A stretch of DNA of 64,000 nucleotides from Cryomorphaceae bacterium (GCA_027490665.1 JAIXXP010000005.1:1-64000), one strand, 5' to 3'; shown: positions 15,308 through 23,240, counted from the first letter of the stretch. Numbers and translations: made by a program. Notes: generated by a model from the sequence alone, not told the origin.

Positions 15308-15970
15308 ATGAAAAACAAAACAACACTTTACCACTTCGTGATTGACCAAAGTGGATCTATGGCCGGAATGGAAGCACTCGCAATTGGTGGTTTCAACACC
15401 CAATTACAAACCATTCAAACCCTTCAAAAAGAGAAACCAGCCGAAACATTTTTATGCTCGCTCACGCTTTTTAATGGCGATGTAGTAGATGTGCTGCGCC
15501 AAGCGCCCGTTGAAAAATTAATTGCACTGAGCGATGGTTATTTCAGGCCAAGTGGCTCAACCTCCCTACTCGATGCCCTCGGAAAAAGCATCTTCAACAT
15601 CAAAGAGCAATTCGGAAATGACATCGCCGAAGACAAAATGTCAGTAGTTATGGTGATCATTACAGACGGACACGAAAACAGCTCTAGAATGTACACCTAC
15701 CATGACATTGCGCAGTTAATCAAAACCTTAGACGAGACCGGAAAATGGACATTTAGTTTTCTTGGTGCAGATTTTGATGCCATACATACGTCGCAAATGT
15801 TGAACATCCGCCGAGAAAACGCCATGAGTTACAGCAAAACGAGTTACTCCGAAATGATGTACGACCTCAGCGATTCTATCAAGGCCTACTCCAACAGTAA
15901 GTCGGATGGGAAATTAAAAAAAGACTTACTCGACATCTTTAAAATCAAAGACCGTCGCCAAACAAAATAA
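15308..15970 (+). CDS. VWA domain protein B of the sigma-54 locus
   Basis: This 220-residue VWA protein is a clear paralogue of the one at 13500. It has DQSGS at 13-17, a GSTSLLDA element and ITDGHENSS, so the MIDAS is complete. The C-terminus ends in a basic tail (KIKDRRQTK). There is no signal peptide or membrane segment, so it acts in the cytoplasm as a metal-dependent binding module. The next gene begins 19 bases after its stop. It is separated from VWA A only by the reverse-oriented deacetylase gene, so the two VWA genes may once have been adjacent. Confidence 0.88.
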   Translation: MKNKTTLYHFVIDQSGSMAGMEALAIGGFNTQLQTIQTLQKEKPAETFLCSLTLFNGDVVDVLRQAPVEKLIALSDGYFRPSGSTSLLDALGKSIFNIKEQFGNDIAEDKMSVVMVIITDGHENSSRMYTYHDIAQLIKTLDETGKWTFSFLGADFDAIHTSQMLNIRRENAMSYSKTSYSEMMYDLSDSIKAYSNSKSDGKLKKDLLDIFKIKDRRQTK

Positions 15971-15989
15971 ACTAGAAAAACGATAGCTC

Positions 15990-17120
15990 ATGAAGGTACA
16001 TCTTATCCGATCTGAAGGTTTTGATATCGAAGATTTTAACAATGTTCTGAACTTGTTAAAAGCCACTAAAGGCACCATTGAGTTTGTGCCTTCTGAGCCA
16101 ATTATTTTACCTGAATTTGAAAACTACATCAATTTTGAAGATCTAAAATCTTTCGAGAAAAAGGGAATGCCCCAGTTCAGCATGAACGAATCAATGCGCA
16201 TGGAAAACCGCGTATTTCCAATGAAAACTCCCGTTTTTACTTGGGAACAACTCTTTGGCATATGCAAGGATTTTCGCTCGGACAACAACATCCCCGATGC
16301 CGATCATGTAATGCTACTCACCGAGCAAGCCAACGATTTAAATTGGTTTGGCGCCATTGATGCCAGCATGAAAAACTACTTCATTCATACTGCCGATTGG
16401 GACCATTACTTTCAGAATAATGTTGATGTGCGCTTTCCAATTACCTACGAAATAGTTGTATGGTTGCTGCGGAGTATGATGTTTAAAAATCGCAATGAAA
16501 TTATCGATAACATTCACGAAAATGCGCAAGGTTGCATGATGGATTTTTGTCAGAATAAAAAAGAAATTACCATCAAAATGCGCACTGCAGATTTATGCCC
16601 TTCATGCACGTCGCTCATCACGAAGAAAGACATACGCAAAAACTACCTCAAACAGCTCTTTGACACTATGGAGAGCATCCGTAAAAACTTACTCTTCAGA
16701 CAGCGTTCCGTTTTACTCAATGAGCCCAGCAGATTGGAAATCCGCGGCTATTCTAAAAACATTTTCCTCAGTGACCTCGGCGATTTACAGATCAACCTGA
16801 CACCCAAAGAAAAAACGCTCTATTTGCTTTTTCTCAAGCATCCTGAAGGGATCAATTTGAGTTATTTGATAGACCACAAACTAGAATTGACAGCTTATTA
16901 CTCAATGCTTTCGCGCTCTGGCTCACCAGAACAAGTAGAGACGGTCATCTCTAATATGATCAATTACGAATACGCCAATGACATCAGCATTCAATTTTCA
17001 AGAATCAAAAACAAGTTTGTTGCTGCACTGGGCGAATTTGGTAAGCAATATACCATTGAAAAAGTCGGCGACAAGCACAAAATTGTCCTCAACCGTGAAC
17101 TCGTTCAATTTATCGATTAA
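15990..17120 (+). CDS. Protein with archaemetzincin-like cysteine cluster and winged-helix-like C-terminus
   Basis: This 376-residue protein has no firm family assignment. Residues 175-206 contain IHENAQ followed by GC-x4-C (Cys 182, 187) and later DLCPSC (Cys 203, 206). This arrangement recalls the C-terminal zinc-binding end of archaemetzincin peptidases, but no complete HExxHxxGxxH motif is present, so peptidase activity is doubtful. The C-terminal region (about 262-376) begins with LTPKEKTLYLLFLKHPEGI, a pattern of helices like a winged-helix domain, and ends with strands FGKQYTIEKVGDKHKIVL. It could be an effector or DNA-binding regulator of the locus. It is co-directional with VWA B (19 bases) and the HAD gene (3 bases). 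Confidence 0.68.
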   Translation: MKVHLIRSEGFDIEDFNNVLNLLKATKGTIEFVPSEPIILPEFENYINFEDLKSFEKKGMPQFSMNESMRMENRVFPMKTPVFTWEQLFGICKDFRSDNNIPDADHVMLLTEQANDLNWFGAIDASMKNYFIHTADWDHYFQNNVDVRFPITYEIVVWLLRSMMFKNRNEIIDNIHENAQGCMMDFCQNKKEITIKMRTADLCPSCTSLITKKDIRKNYLKQLFDTMESIRKNLLFRQRSVLLNEPSRLEIRGYSKNIFLSDLGDLQINLTPKEKTLYLLFLKHPEGINLSYLIDHKLELTAYYSMLSRSGSPEQVETVISNMINYEYANDISIQFSRIKNKFVAALGEFGKQYTIEKVGDKHKIVLNRELVQFID

Positions 17121-17123
17121 ACC

Positions 17124-17522
17124 ATGACCATCTACCTTGACTTCGACGGCACAGTTGTAGAACATGCCTATCCTCAAATTGGTGCGCCTAACCCACATGC
17201 CTTGCGCGTTATTGGCAAACTACAAGCCGCTGGGCATCAATTCATTTTAAACACTTACCGAGCCGACCTCAACGACGGCAGTCTAGAGGAGGCATTTGCT
17301 TACCTACTCGCTTCAACAGCAATCAAACCTATTTCAGAACACCTTCCGTTAAAAGTGCAACCTCCAAAATTCGATCTCGATGCGGCTATTTCAAAAAACG
17401 AGCTCTACATCGATGATATTTCGGAAGGCACACCCATGAGGCCTAATAAAGCACTCGAGTATGGCATCATGGTGGATTGGATAGAGCTAGAACGCCAGTT
17501 GATCAATGCCAAAATTTTATGA
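17124..17522 (+). CDS. Small HAD-superfamily phosphatase-like protein
   Basis: This 132-residue protein starts with the HAD motif I, YLDFDGTVV (Asp 6 and Asp 8), and has an LYIDDIS element near residues 94-100 that fits motif IV. A threonine in LNTYRADL around residue 44 could be motif II. It is a minimal, cap-less HAD hydrolase, likely a phosphatase with a small substrate that cannot be predicted. It follows the archaemetzincin-like gene by 3 bases and probably ends that transcript. The next gene starts 7 bases downstream with a signal peptide and belongs to a different function. Confidence 0.78.
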   Translation: MTIYLDFDGTVVEHAYPQIGAPNPHALRVIGKLQAAGHQFILNTYRADLNDGSLEEAFAYLLASTAIKPISEHLPLKVQPPKFDLDAAISKNELYIDDISEGTPMRPNKALEYGIMVDWIELERQLINAKIL

Positions 17523-17529
17523 GTTTAAG

Positions 17530-18525
17530 ATGCGCCTCATCTATTCAATATTTGGTTTACTCTTCATTACAAATCTGCACGCGCAGTACGGCCGCATAGA
17601 CTCACTTGCGCGCAGTTGCCCGGTGGATAGCATGCAATCACTAACGCAAGTAGCAAACTACCTGAAGTCCATCAGCTCGACAGACAAAGAAATTGCACGC
17701 AGTATCTACACCTGGATTTGTGAAAACATACGCTACGACGACAAAGCATTTAACGAAGGGACTACCAGCGCAATGGAGCCTACAGAGATATTAAAAGGCA
17801 AAAAGGCCGTTTGCATTGGATATGCCATTTTATATGCAGAACTTGGCTCTTTATGCGGAATTGTTGCTGAGGTAGTTACTGGATATTCAAAAGGATACGA
17901 CTACATCGAAGGCTACCCTCTTGAAGACCCAGATCATGCCTGGAATGTCGTTTCGATAGACGGAGAATTCTTTCTTCTTGATGCCACATGGGGTGCTGGC
18001 GCTGGTGAAACAAATAAAAAAGGCAAACTAGTATCCAAAAAAGGATTTGACGACCAATGGTTTTTGATGCAACCCGAGCATGCTATTTTTACACACTATG
18101 CTGAATATCTCCCTGGACTTTTCAAATCAATGCCAGCCGTTTCACTGAAAGATTTTGAGCACTTGCCAAATCTAAGGCCGTCAATGTTTACCAAAAACTT
18201 GCTCCAACCTACTGTATTTTTTATGCAGTTGACTACCAATACTTACCTTTTTGCACCTGAGGTTTATGATATCCCTTTTGAAATCGAGCATTCAGAAGTA
18301 CCACATCAATTGGTGCTTAAGCATAAAAAACCTATTCAAATCGAAATCACGACAAACGCAGTTCCAAGCATTTACGTCGTGGATCAAAATGATCAATATA
18401 CAGCATTAAAAAATGATGGTGGTGTTTTTCGCCTCACTTATAAACCAGAGCTCACTGGCGAACTAAAAATTGTGGTTCAAAACGATCAACACTATTACAC
18501 CTTGTATCAATATGAGGTAAGATGA
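17530..18525 (+). CDS. Secreted transglutaminase-like cysteine protease fold protein
   Basis: The start at 17530 gives a signal peptide (MRLIYSIFGLLFITNLHA), better than an upstream codon that would overlap the HAD gene. The protein of about 331 residues has a transglutaminase-like core with the Cys-His-Asp triad: KAVCIGYA, then DHAWNVV, then LLDATWG. The spacing matches the kyphoscoliosis-peptidase type of the superfamily. The C-terminal third is beta-rich and unidentified. It is likely exported to the periplasm, where such enzymes cut or cross-link proteins or peptidoglycan peptides. Confidence 0.85.
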   Translation: MRLIYSIFGLLFITNLHAQYGRIDSLARSCPVDSMQSLTQVANYLKSISSTDKEIARSIYTWICENIRYDDKAFNEGTTSAMEPTEILKGKKAVCIGYAILYAELGSLCGIVAEVVTGYSKGYDYIEGYPLEDPDHAWNVVSIDGEFFLLDATWGAGAGETNKKGKLVSKKGFDDQWFLMQPEHAIFTHYAEYLPGLFKSMPAVSLKDFEHLPNLRPSMFTKNLLQPTVFFMQLTTNTYLFAPEVYDIPFEIEHSEVPHQLVLKHKKPIQIEITTNAVPSIYVVDQNDQYTALKNDGGVFRLTYKPELTGELKIVVQNDQHYYTLYQYEVR

Positions 18526-18578
18526 GTTATCTTCACCTCAGCAAATAGAGAACTACCCATTCCGTTTAAGTTTAAACA

Positions 18579-19127
18579 ATGAAAAAAAATATTATTCTGG
18601 TCACAGTTGTATTGTTAATCGGAGCTGTTGCTTTGCCGATTCTATTCAAATTCAACAATAAAAAGCACAATGAAAAAGCACAAAAAGTAGAACAAAACAA
18701 TCCCGCTGAATTTGACCCAGGGCCGCATGCAGATCAAGCAACAATGAACCTTGATAGCTATGAAGCCGTTCAGTTCTGGAAAAAGAAAATGAACGCCCGT
18801 TTGGACAGCATCATGAAAATCTACGAAAAAAAAGATTGGATGGAACCATCTCACAAAAAACGATTTTTCGAGAATTTAGACGCTGCACAAAATGCGTTCA
18901 TGGCTTCAGTGAAAGCAGAAGTTGAATTGCGTTTCCCGATTGGAGAAGCGGATGAATGGTGGGGCTCCTCAGCCCCTTTGTGTATCAATATGATTTACCT
19001 AGAGCATTACAAGCGCAGATATAACGACTTAGGCTTATGGGTAAAAGGCACCCCAAAAGGAGAAATTTGTGGGGGCACAGCCATGACAGCTTTTGAGTTA
19101 AATGAGCTGGGCGTATTTAAAAAATAA
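18579..19127 (+). CDS. Membrane-anchored protein with LprI-like domain
   Basis: This 182-residue protein has an N-terminal hydrophobic helix (about residues 4-24) that should anchor it facing the periplasm. The remainder has the layout of the LprI/DUF1311 lysozyme-inhibitor-like domain. There is a helix around FFENLDAAQNAFMASVKAEVE, then a WWGSSAPLC region, a second cysteine near the end (GEICGGT), and a helix ending in YKRRYNDLG. This match is by eye and moderate. It lies 53 bases after the transglutaminase gene on the same strand. Confidence 0.62.
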   Translation: MKKNIILVTVVLLIGAVALPILFKFNNKKHNEKAQKVEQNNPAEFDPGPHADQATMNLDSYEAVQFWKKKMNARLDSIMKIYEKKDWMEPSHKKRFFENLDAAQNAFMASVKAEVELRFPIGEADEWWGSSAPLCINMIYLEHYKRRYNDLGLWVKGTPKGEICGGTAMTAFELNELGVFKK

Positions 19128-19137
19128 TTTCACTGCG

Positions 19138-19551
19138 ATGGAACGGCACGATTATTCTGAAATGGTATATGGCTTCCTTTCGCTAAGCCCTAAAAACAGC
19201 GACTTTGGGCCCCGTGTGAGGTCCTATCGAATAGACTTCCGCCATGATGCATTTTATTTCTTCGCCAAATGTCCAGAAGAAGTGCTCGATGTAGAGGTTT
19301 TTGACATACTAGGCGGCGAATTACATCAGGCCGACAGCACTACATTTACACCCCGGCGGTTCTTATATGTAGAAAAGAAAGAAAGCGATGCCGAACTCGA
19401 TGCCTTGATGCAAATGAAGGGTTTTGAGAAACAAGACAATTTTTACGAAAGTCGCTACCTAATGGCATTTCCACACCAAAACGGCCTTGTCTATACGGTA
19501 AAGAATTGTAGAAAGAGTTTTGGTGAAACAAAAAATGAACGCCGTCTCTGA
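19138..19551 (+). CDS. Unknown small protein
   Basis: This protein of about 137 residues is soluble and unrecognised. The ATG at 19138 is chosen because an earlier start at 19102 would overlap the previous gene by 26 bases and add residues encoded by that gene's end. The product is rich in aromatic and charged residues, begins MERHDYSEMVYGF, and has a beta-alpha pattern with no motif I can name. It converges on the ADP-ribosylglycohydrolase gene with only 4 bases between the stop codons. Confidence 0.6.
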   Translation: MERHDYSEMVYGFLSLSPKNSDFGPRVRSYRIDFRHDAFYFFAKCPEEVLDVEVFDILGGELHQADSTTFTPRRFLYVEKKESDAELDALMQMKGFEKQDNFYESRYLMAFPHQNGLVYTVKNCRKSFGETKNERRL

Positions 19552-19555
19552 AAAA

Positions 19556-20752
19556 TCAAAAAGATTTACTCAATCGTTGTACCAAATCTTGAATATCCCC
19601 CTTCCTTGCCAACGCATCAACCCATTTACTTAGTATGGCGTCGAAGCCGTAAAACATACCTGCAAGCCCTCCTGTAACCGCTGCAGTTGTGTCGGTGTCG
19701 TGGCCTAAATTAACTGCTTTTAAAACGGCGTCTTTGTAATTATTAGTTGTTAATAAACACCAAATACAGGCCTCAATTGTTTCAATGACGTATCCCCCAC
19801 TCCTTATTTCAGAAAGTGGTAAATCGGTAATGTTGGCTTTGAGTATGCGATCAAAATGCACGATTTCCGAGGGCTCGATACCCATTTCTGCAAAAAAGGA
19901 AGGTAGCATTTTTTGGAGATTTTCGTATATCTCGAACTTACCCCTGCCTTCTATAATTTGCCGAGCAAATTCCAAATAATAGAAACACGCCATTACTGAC
20001 CTGATATGGCCGTGTGTAATAGAAGAAACTTGTTTGGTCCGATTGAAACGTTCTTTGATGGGTAAATCTTTGATGGCAAAAACAAGCGGCAAAATGCGCA
20101 TCAAAGAGCCATTTCCATTGGCATCTTCATCGGTGCCGCCAGCTAACTCGGCCTTAGTTCCGTGTTTGATTCTATAAAGTGCTTCACGTGTACCAATTCC
20201 AATATCAAATACATGGCCGCTTGCCGTCCAGTAGTCTTTGTAGTACCACTTGACAAATGTTTCACCGATTTGATCAATGTCGAAACCCAAGCAGAGTGCC
20301 TCAGCAAGGCAAAATGTGAGCGAGCTGTCATCGGACCACGTTCCGGACGGTAGATTATAGGTGCCAAAACCGCGCATGTCGGTCACCGGATTTTGTTCTA
20401 GGTCCGTACGTCTGGTAAATTCAACTGGTACCCCAAGCGCGTCGCCAACGGCAACGCCAAAGAGGGCTGAGTGGACATGCTGTTCTGAGCTTTGCTTTGA
20501 ATGAAATGTTGAAAATGACGCTTCCTTCACCCCATCTATCCCCTTCGCCAACTCCCAATCCTTTTCAGTTATCGTATATCCTGCATCATGCGTGCAGAGC
20601 CAGATTTCTACTACATTGTAGGCGTTGCGCCAAGTGGGATGGTGATTTTGCTTTTCGGCAAGTGCGGCCACATGTGTCATGAAAGCAAAAGCAGATTTGA
20701 AATCTTGGAATTCAAATTTGCGGTAAAGTTGGTTGTTTTGGGTTTGCCACAT
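19556..20752 (-). CDS. Pterin carbinolamine dehydratase / ADP-ribosylglycohydrolase fusion
   Basis: The start at 20752 (MWQTQNN...) removes a spurious hydrophobic extension. Residues about 10-90 form a pterin-4a-carbinolamine dehydratase domain (FKSAFAFM...EKQNHHPTW...VEIWLCTHDAG...KDWELAKGID) with the catalytic HH pair. From about residue 105 the protein is an ADP-ribosylglycohydrolase (DraG type). It shows GDALGVPVEF, SDDSSLTFCLAEAL, DEDANGNGS and GHDTDTTAAVTGGLAG, which keeps the acidic residues that bind the two magnesium ions. The fusion of a pterin enzyme with an ADP-ribose hydrolase is unusual. The hydrolase half could reverse ADP-ribosylation or cleave ADP-ribose-like compounds. Confidence 0.86.
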   Translation of the reverse strand: MWQTQNNQLYRKFEFQDFKSAFAFMTHVAALAEKQNHHPTWRNAYNVVEIWLCTHDAGYTITEKDWELAKGIDGVKEASFSTFHSKQSSEQHVHSALFGVAVGDALGVPVEFTRRTDLEQNPVTDMRGFGTYNLPSGTWSDDSSLTFCLAEALCLGFDIDQIGETFVKWYYKDYWTASGHVFDIGIGTREALYRIKHGTKAELAGGTDEDANGNGSLMRILPLVFAIKDLPIKERFNRTKQVSSITHGHIRSVMACFYYLEFARQIIEGRGKFEIYENLQKMLPSFFAEMGIEPSEIVHFDRILKANITDLPLSEIRSGGYVIETIEACIWCLLTTNNYKDAVLKAVNLGHDTDTTAAVTGGLAGMFYGFDAILSKWVDALARKGDIQDLVQRLSKSF

Positions 20753-20782
20753 GGAATTATACTTGTTCAGTAAAAATACGGA

Positions 20783-20813
20783 TTTGAATTGTAGAAAAAA
20801 GTATATACTTTTG
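20783..20813 (+). promoter_or_regulatory. Promoter of the mazEF-like module
   Basis: TTTG at 20783-20786 and TACTTTTG at 20806-20813 are separated by 19 bases, matching the Bacteroidota housekeeping promoter TTTG-N19-TAnnTTTG. It lies 22 bases before the ATG at 20836. Confidence 0.75.
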
Positions 20814-20822
20814 ATGTATACT
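20800..20822. promoter_or_regulatory. Operator-like inverted repeat over the mazEF promoter
   Basis: AGTATATA at 20800-20807 and TGTATACT at 20815-20822 form a near-perfect inverted repeat that covers the -7 element, which suits autorepression by the antitoxin. Confidence 0.6.
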
Positions 20823-20835
20823 AAAGCCAATAGAA

Positions 20836-21075
20836 ATGAAAGTACTATCACTTAAACTAGACGAAGACATTTTTGACGAAACTGAAACGGTTTGCGAACA
20901 AATAAAAAAAACACGCAACCGTTACATCAACGAAGCACTACATTTTTACAATCGCTTGCAAAAAAGAAGATTGCTTGCCTTGCAATTAGGGCTCGAATCT
21001 CAGTTAGTAAGCGATGAGTCTATGCTTGTGCTGCAAGAATTTGAAAGTTTTGAGGAAGATGCACAAAAAGAATGA
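20836..21075 (+). CDS. Ribbon-helix-helix antitoxin of a MazEF-type module
   Basis: This 79-residue protein starts with a beta strand and the ribbon-helix-helix pattern (MKVLSLKLDEDIF...KTRNRYINEALHFY) and has an acidic C-terminal tail (FESFEEDAQKE) expected to wrap the toxin. Its stop overlaps the toxin start by 17 bases, so translation is coupled. A promoter with an overlapping inverted repeat is directly upstream. It would neutralise the MazF-type ribonuclease encoded next and repress its own promoter. Confidence 0.85.
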   Translation: MKVLSLKLDEDIFDETETVCEQIKKTRNRYINEALHFYNRLQKRRLLALQLGLESQLVSDESMLVLQEFESFEEDAQKE

Positions 21076-21400
21076 AATTTGGTTGGCTAATCTAGACCCT
21101 AGATTCGGTACAGAAGCCGGTAAAACAAGACCCGTACTGATTGTTCAGACGGATTTACTCAATCGGATGCACCCCTCTACTTTGGTTTGCCCTATCACCA
21201 CAAACACGCAACCTGGTAGTAAAATATTGCGTGTTCACCTCAAGAAAGGTGTCGGAAACGTCGGAAAGGCAAGCGATATCATGATTGATCAATTGCGCGC
21301 CATTGACAACCAAAGGTTGGTCAAAAAACTTGGAGAAGTACCCAGAGAAATCGCTCGGAAGGTGCATGAAAACATCATTTTGATCTTGGATGCTGATTAA
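21059..21400 (+). CDS. mazF: MazF/PemK-type endoribonuclease toxin
   Basis: The start at 21059 (MHKKNEIWLANLDPRFG) is the typical MazF N-terminus. An upstream in-frame codon at 21014 would only add antitoxin-derived sequence. The protein of 113 residues contains GTEAGKTRPVLIVQ, the CPITTN strand, and the QLRAIDNQRL segment, all conserved in MazF. The Arg and Thr of the active site (KTRP and PITT) are kept. It would cleave mRNA at short sequences when free of antitoxin. It follows and overlaps the RHH antitoxin. Confidence 0.9.
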   Translation: MHKKNEIWLANLDPRFGTEAGKTRPVLIVQTDLLNRMHPSTLVCPITTNTQPGSKILRVHLKKGVGNVGKASDIMIDQLRAIDNQRLVKKLGEVPREIARKVHENIILILDAD

Positions 21401-21484
21401 AGCAGACACACAATAATCTTCCTCTTTCAAGTGTTTAAGGAAAAAAACACGATGAAAAACAAATCGATAAACGCAGCAAATTTA

Positions 21485-21515
21485 TTACGTGTGTTTTTTG
21501 TATTTTTACACGTAA
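21485..21515. promoter_or_regulatory. Operator-like inverted repeat before the second toxin-antitoxin module
   Basis: TTACGTGT at 21485-21492 and ACACGTAA at 21508-21515 are perfect 8-bp inverted repeats, 15 bases apart and 11 bases before the ATG at 21527. This position fits an autoregulatory operator. Confidence 0.6.
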
Positions 21516-21526
21516 ATACAAAAGAC

Positions 21527-21766
21527 ATGTATACCAAACTCACCTTGAACATAGATAAAGAAACCATTGAACAGGCCAAATTATATGCAAAAGAGCAAAA
21601 TTTGAGTTTGTCAAAATTGATAGAGGCCTATCTGAAAGCACTTACACAAAAACGGCCTGAAGATGAAGCCGTAAGCCCTTTGGTAGCTCAGCTTACGGGC
21701 CTTATACCGAGTGACTACAACGAGAAAGCAGACTATAGAGCGCACCAACTTCAAAAACATTCTTGA
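21527..21766 (+). CDS. DUF6364-like antitoxin of a PIN toxin module
   Basis: The ATG at 21527 (MYTKLTLNIDKETIEQAKLY) gives a 79-residue protein with a ribbon-helix-helix-like start followed by helices and a C-terminal region, as seen in antitoxins paired with VapC-type PIN toxins. An upstream start at 21431 would add residues from the leader, including the operator repeat, and is rejected. The stop codon TGA at 21764-21766 overlaps the toxin ATG by one base. Confidence 0.82.
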   Translation: MYTKLTLNIDKETIEQAKLYAKEQNLSLSKLIEAYLKALTQKRPEDEAVSPLVAQLTGLIPSDYNEKADYRAHQLQKHS

Positions 21767-22173
21767 TGCAGCGCGTTTTTGTAGACACCAATATCGTTAT
21801 TGACTTGATTGGCAATCGAGAGCCATTTGTAAAAGATGCGCAACGCTTGTTTACGTTGGCCGAACGCAAGGAAATTGAAATCTATGTTTCAGCCTTGACT
21901 ATTGCCAATACCTACTACGCATTGACAAGAACATATAAAGTAGTTGCTGCGAAAAAATACTTACAACTCTTTAAAGTTTTGGTAAATGTTGTTTCTTTTG
22001 ATCAGCAAACAATTGATTTGGCATTGGCTTCGAAATTTGACGATTTGGAGGATGGTTTTCAGCACTTTATGGCCTTACAGTGTCAAGCTGATATCATTAT
22101 TACAAGAAATAAAAAAGACTTCAAACACGCTCAACTCCCGACCCTTACTGCCAACGAGTTCCTGCGCCGTTAA
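21766..22173 (+). CDS. PIN-domain (VapC-type) toxin
   Basis: This protein of about 135 residues is a PIN-domain ribonuclease. The first acidic residue lies in FVDTNIVIDL near the N-terminus, and the other conserved acidic positions are in the FDDLEDGFQHFMAL region and ADIIITRNKKDF near the end. The ITRNKKDF element is typical of PIN toxins. The ATG at 21766 overlaps the antitoxin stop by one base. It is the second toxin-antitoxin module within 1.3 kb. Confidence 0.88.
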   Translation: MQRVFVDTNIVIDLIGNREPFVKDAQRLFTLAERKEIEIYVSALTIANTYYALTRTYKVVAAKKYLQLFKVLVNVVSFDQQTIDLALASKFDDLEDGFQHFMALQCQADIIITRNKKDFKHAQLPTLTANEFLRR

Positions 22174-22248
22174 ACAAGCGAAGGTTCATGCCGCATATTC
22201 CTTCCGTTTGCCGTATTTTTGCATCTTTTTTACTGATACGGTTCCTAA

Positions 22249-23226
22249 ATGGTTTTACCACACCAACTCGAAGTACTCAAAGCCATTGAACCCGAAGTAG
22301 GGGCTTTCATTGACGACAAAATGAATTTACCTGCTGCGTCTTGGCAACCCACAGATTTTTTGCCTGATTTATCCCAAAAGGATTTTCCCGATACAATCAA
22401 AGCACTGCAGCAACGCATGGCTAATTTGCCAGATACCGTTTTGGTTTCTTTGATTGGCAACATGATTACCGAAGAGGCTTTGCCGGGCTACCAGACGTTT
22501 TTCAATTTGCTCGAGGGCATCAATGAGGAACGCAACGTGGCGAGTTTGAGGCCGTGGGTACGTTGGTCTAGACTCTAGACTGCTGAGGAAAACCGACATG
22601 GTGATTTGCTCAATAAATACTTGTACCTGAGCGGACGCGTAGACATGCGGGCTGTGGAGCAAAGCATCCAGCAGCTGATCCATAACGGAATCGATCTACA
22701 AACCGATGCCAATCCGTATTACGGACTCATTTACACTTCTTTTCAGGAGCGCGCAACCAAGATTTCGCATGTCAATACAGGCAAACTTGCCACCAAAGCT
22801 GGCGATACCATCTTGACTAAAATTTGCAATACTATTGCCGGCGAAGAAGCCTTGCACGAGCGCGCCTATAAGTTTTTCATGAGCAAGATTATAGAGATTG
22901 ATCCGAATGGCGGCCTCTCGGCATTCATGACCATGATGAAGAAAAAAATTGTGATGCCAGCCAGCCTTATAGACTACGGCACCACAAACAATCAGTACCA
23001 CAGCTATGCGAGCATCACGCAGAAAATTGGCGTATACACTAGCATAGATTATGCTAGTATCATTGACCATTTGGTCAAGTTTTGGCATATCGACAAGATT
23101 CAAGAACTCAACGACCAAGGCAAGCGCGCCCAAGATTACCTATCCGGCCTCGCCGAACGCTATTACCGCTTGGCCGAAAGGCTCCAAGAACCCGAAGAAG
23201 TGCAGTTGGTTTGGCTAAAGCATTAA
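22249..23226 (+). pseudogene. Acyl-ACP desaturase gene interrupted by an in-frame TAG
   Basis: Both halves are in the same frame and together form a type-2 acyl-ACP desaturase of about 325 residues, a soluble di-iron enzyme that makes unsaturated fatty acids. The iron ligands are visible as EEALPGYQT, EENRHGD, QERATKISH and GEEALHERAY. The codon at 22576-22578 is TAG where the family has the Trp of the W-T-R-A-W-TAEENRHGD motif. The stop lies in a tandem TCTAGAC repeat (22567-22580). It may be a true nonsense mutation, a sequencing error, or read through. Everything else is intact, so the loss would be recent. A TATTTTTG promoter-like element is at 22214-22221. Confidence 0.85.
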
Positions 23227-23240
23227 TATCACTACCTTTG
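23210..23240 (+). promoter_or_regulatory. Promoter of the J-domain/KTSC gene
   Basis: TTTG at 23210-23213 and TACCTTTG at 23233-23240 are separated by 19 bases, the Bacteroidota housekeeping pattern. The -33 part lies inside the 3' end of the desaturase gene. Confidence 0.75.

Noticed and set aside
22606-23226. A separate gene for the second part of the desaturase
   Set aside because: The frame is continuous with the first part across one TAG codon, and the motif TAEENRHGD begins right after the stop, so the sequence is one broken gene.
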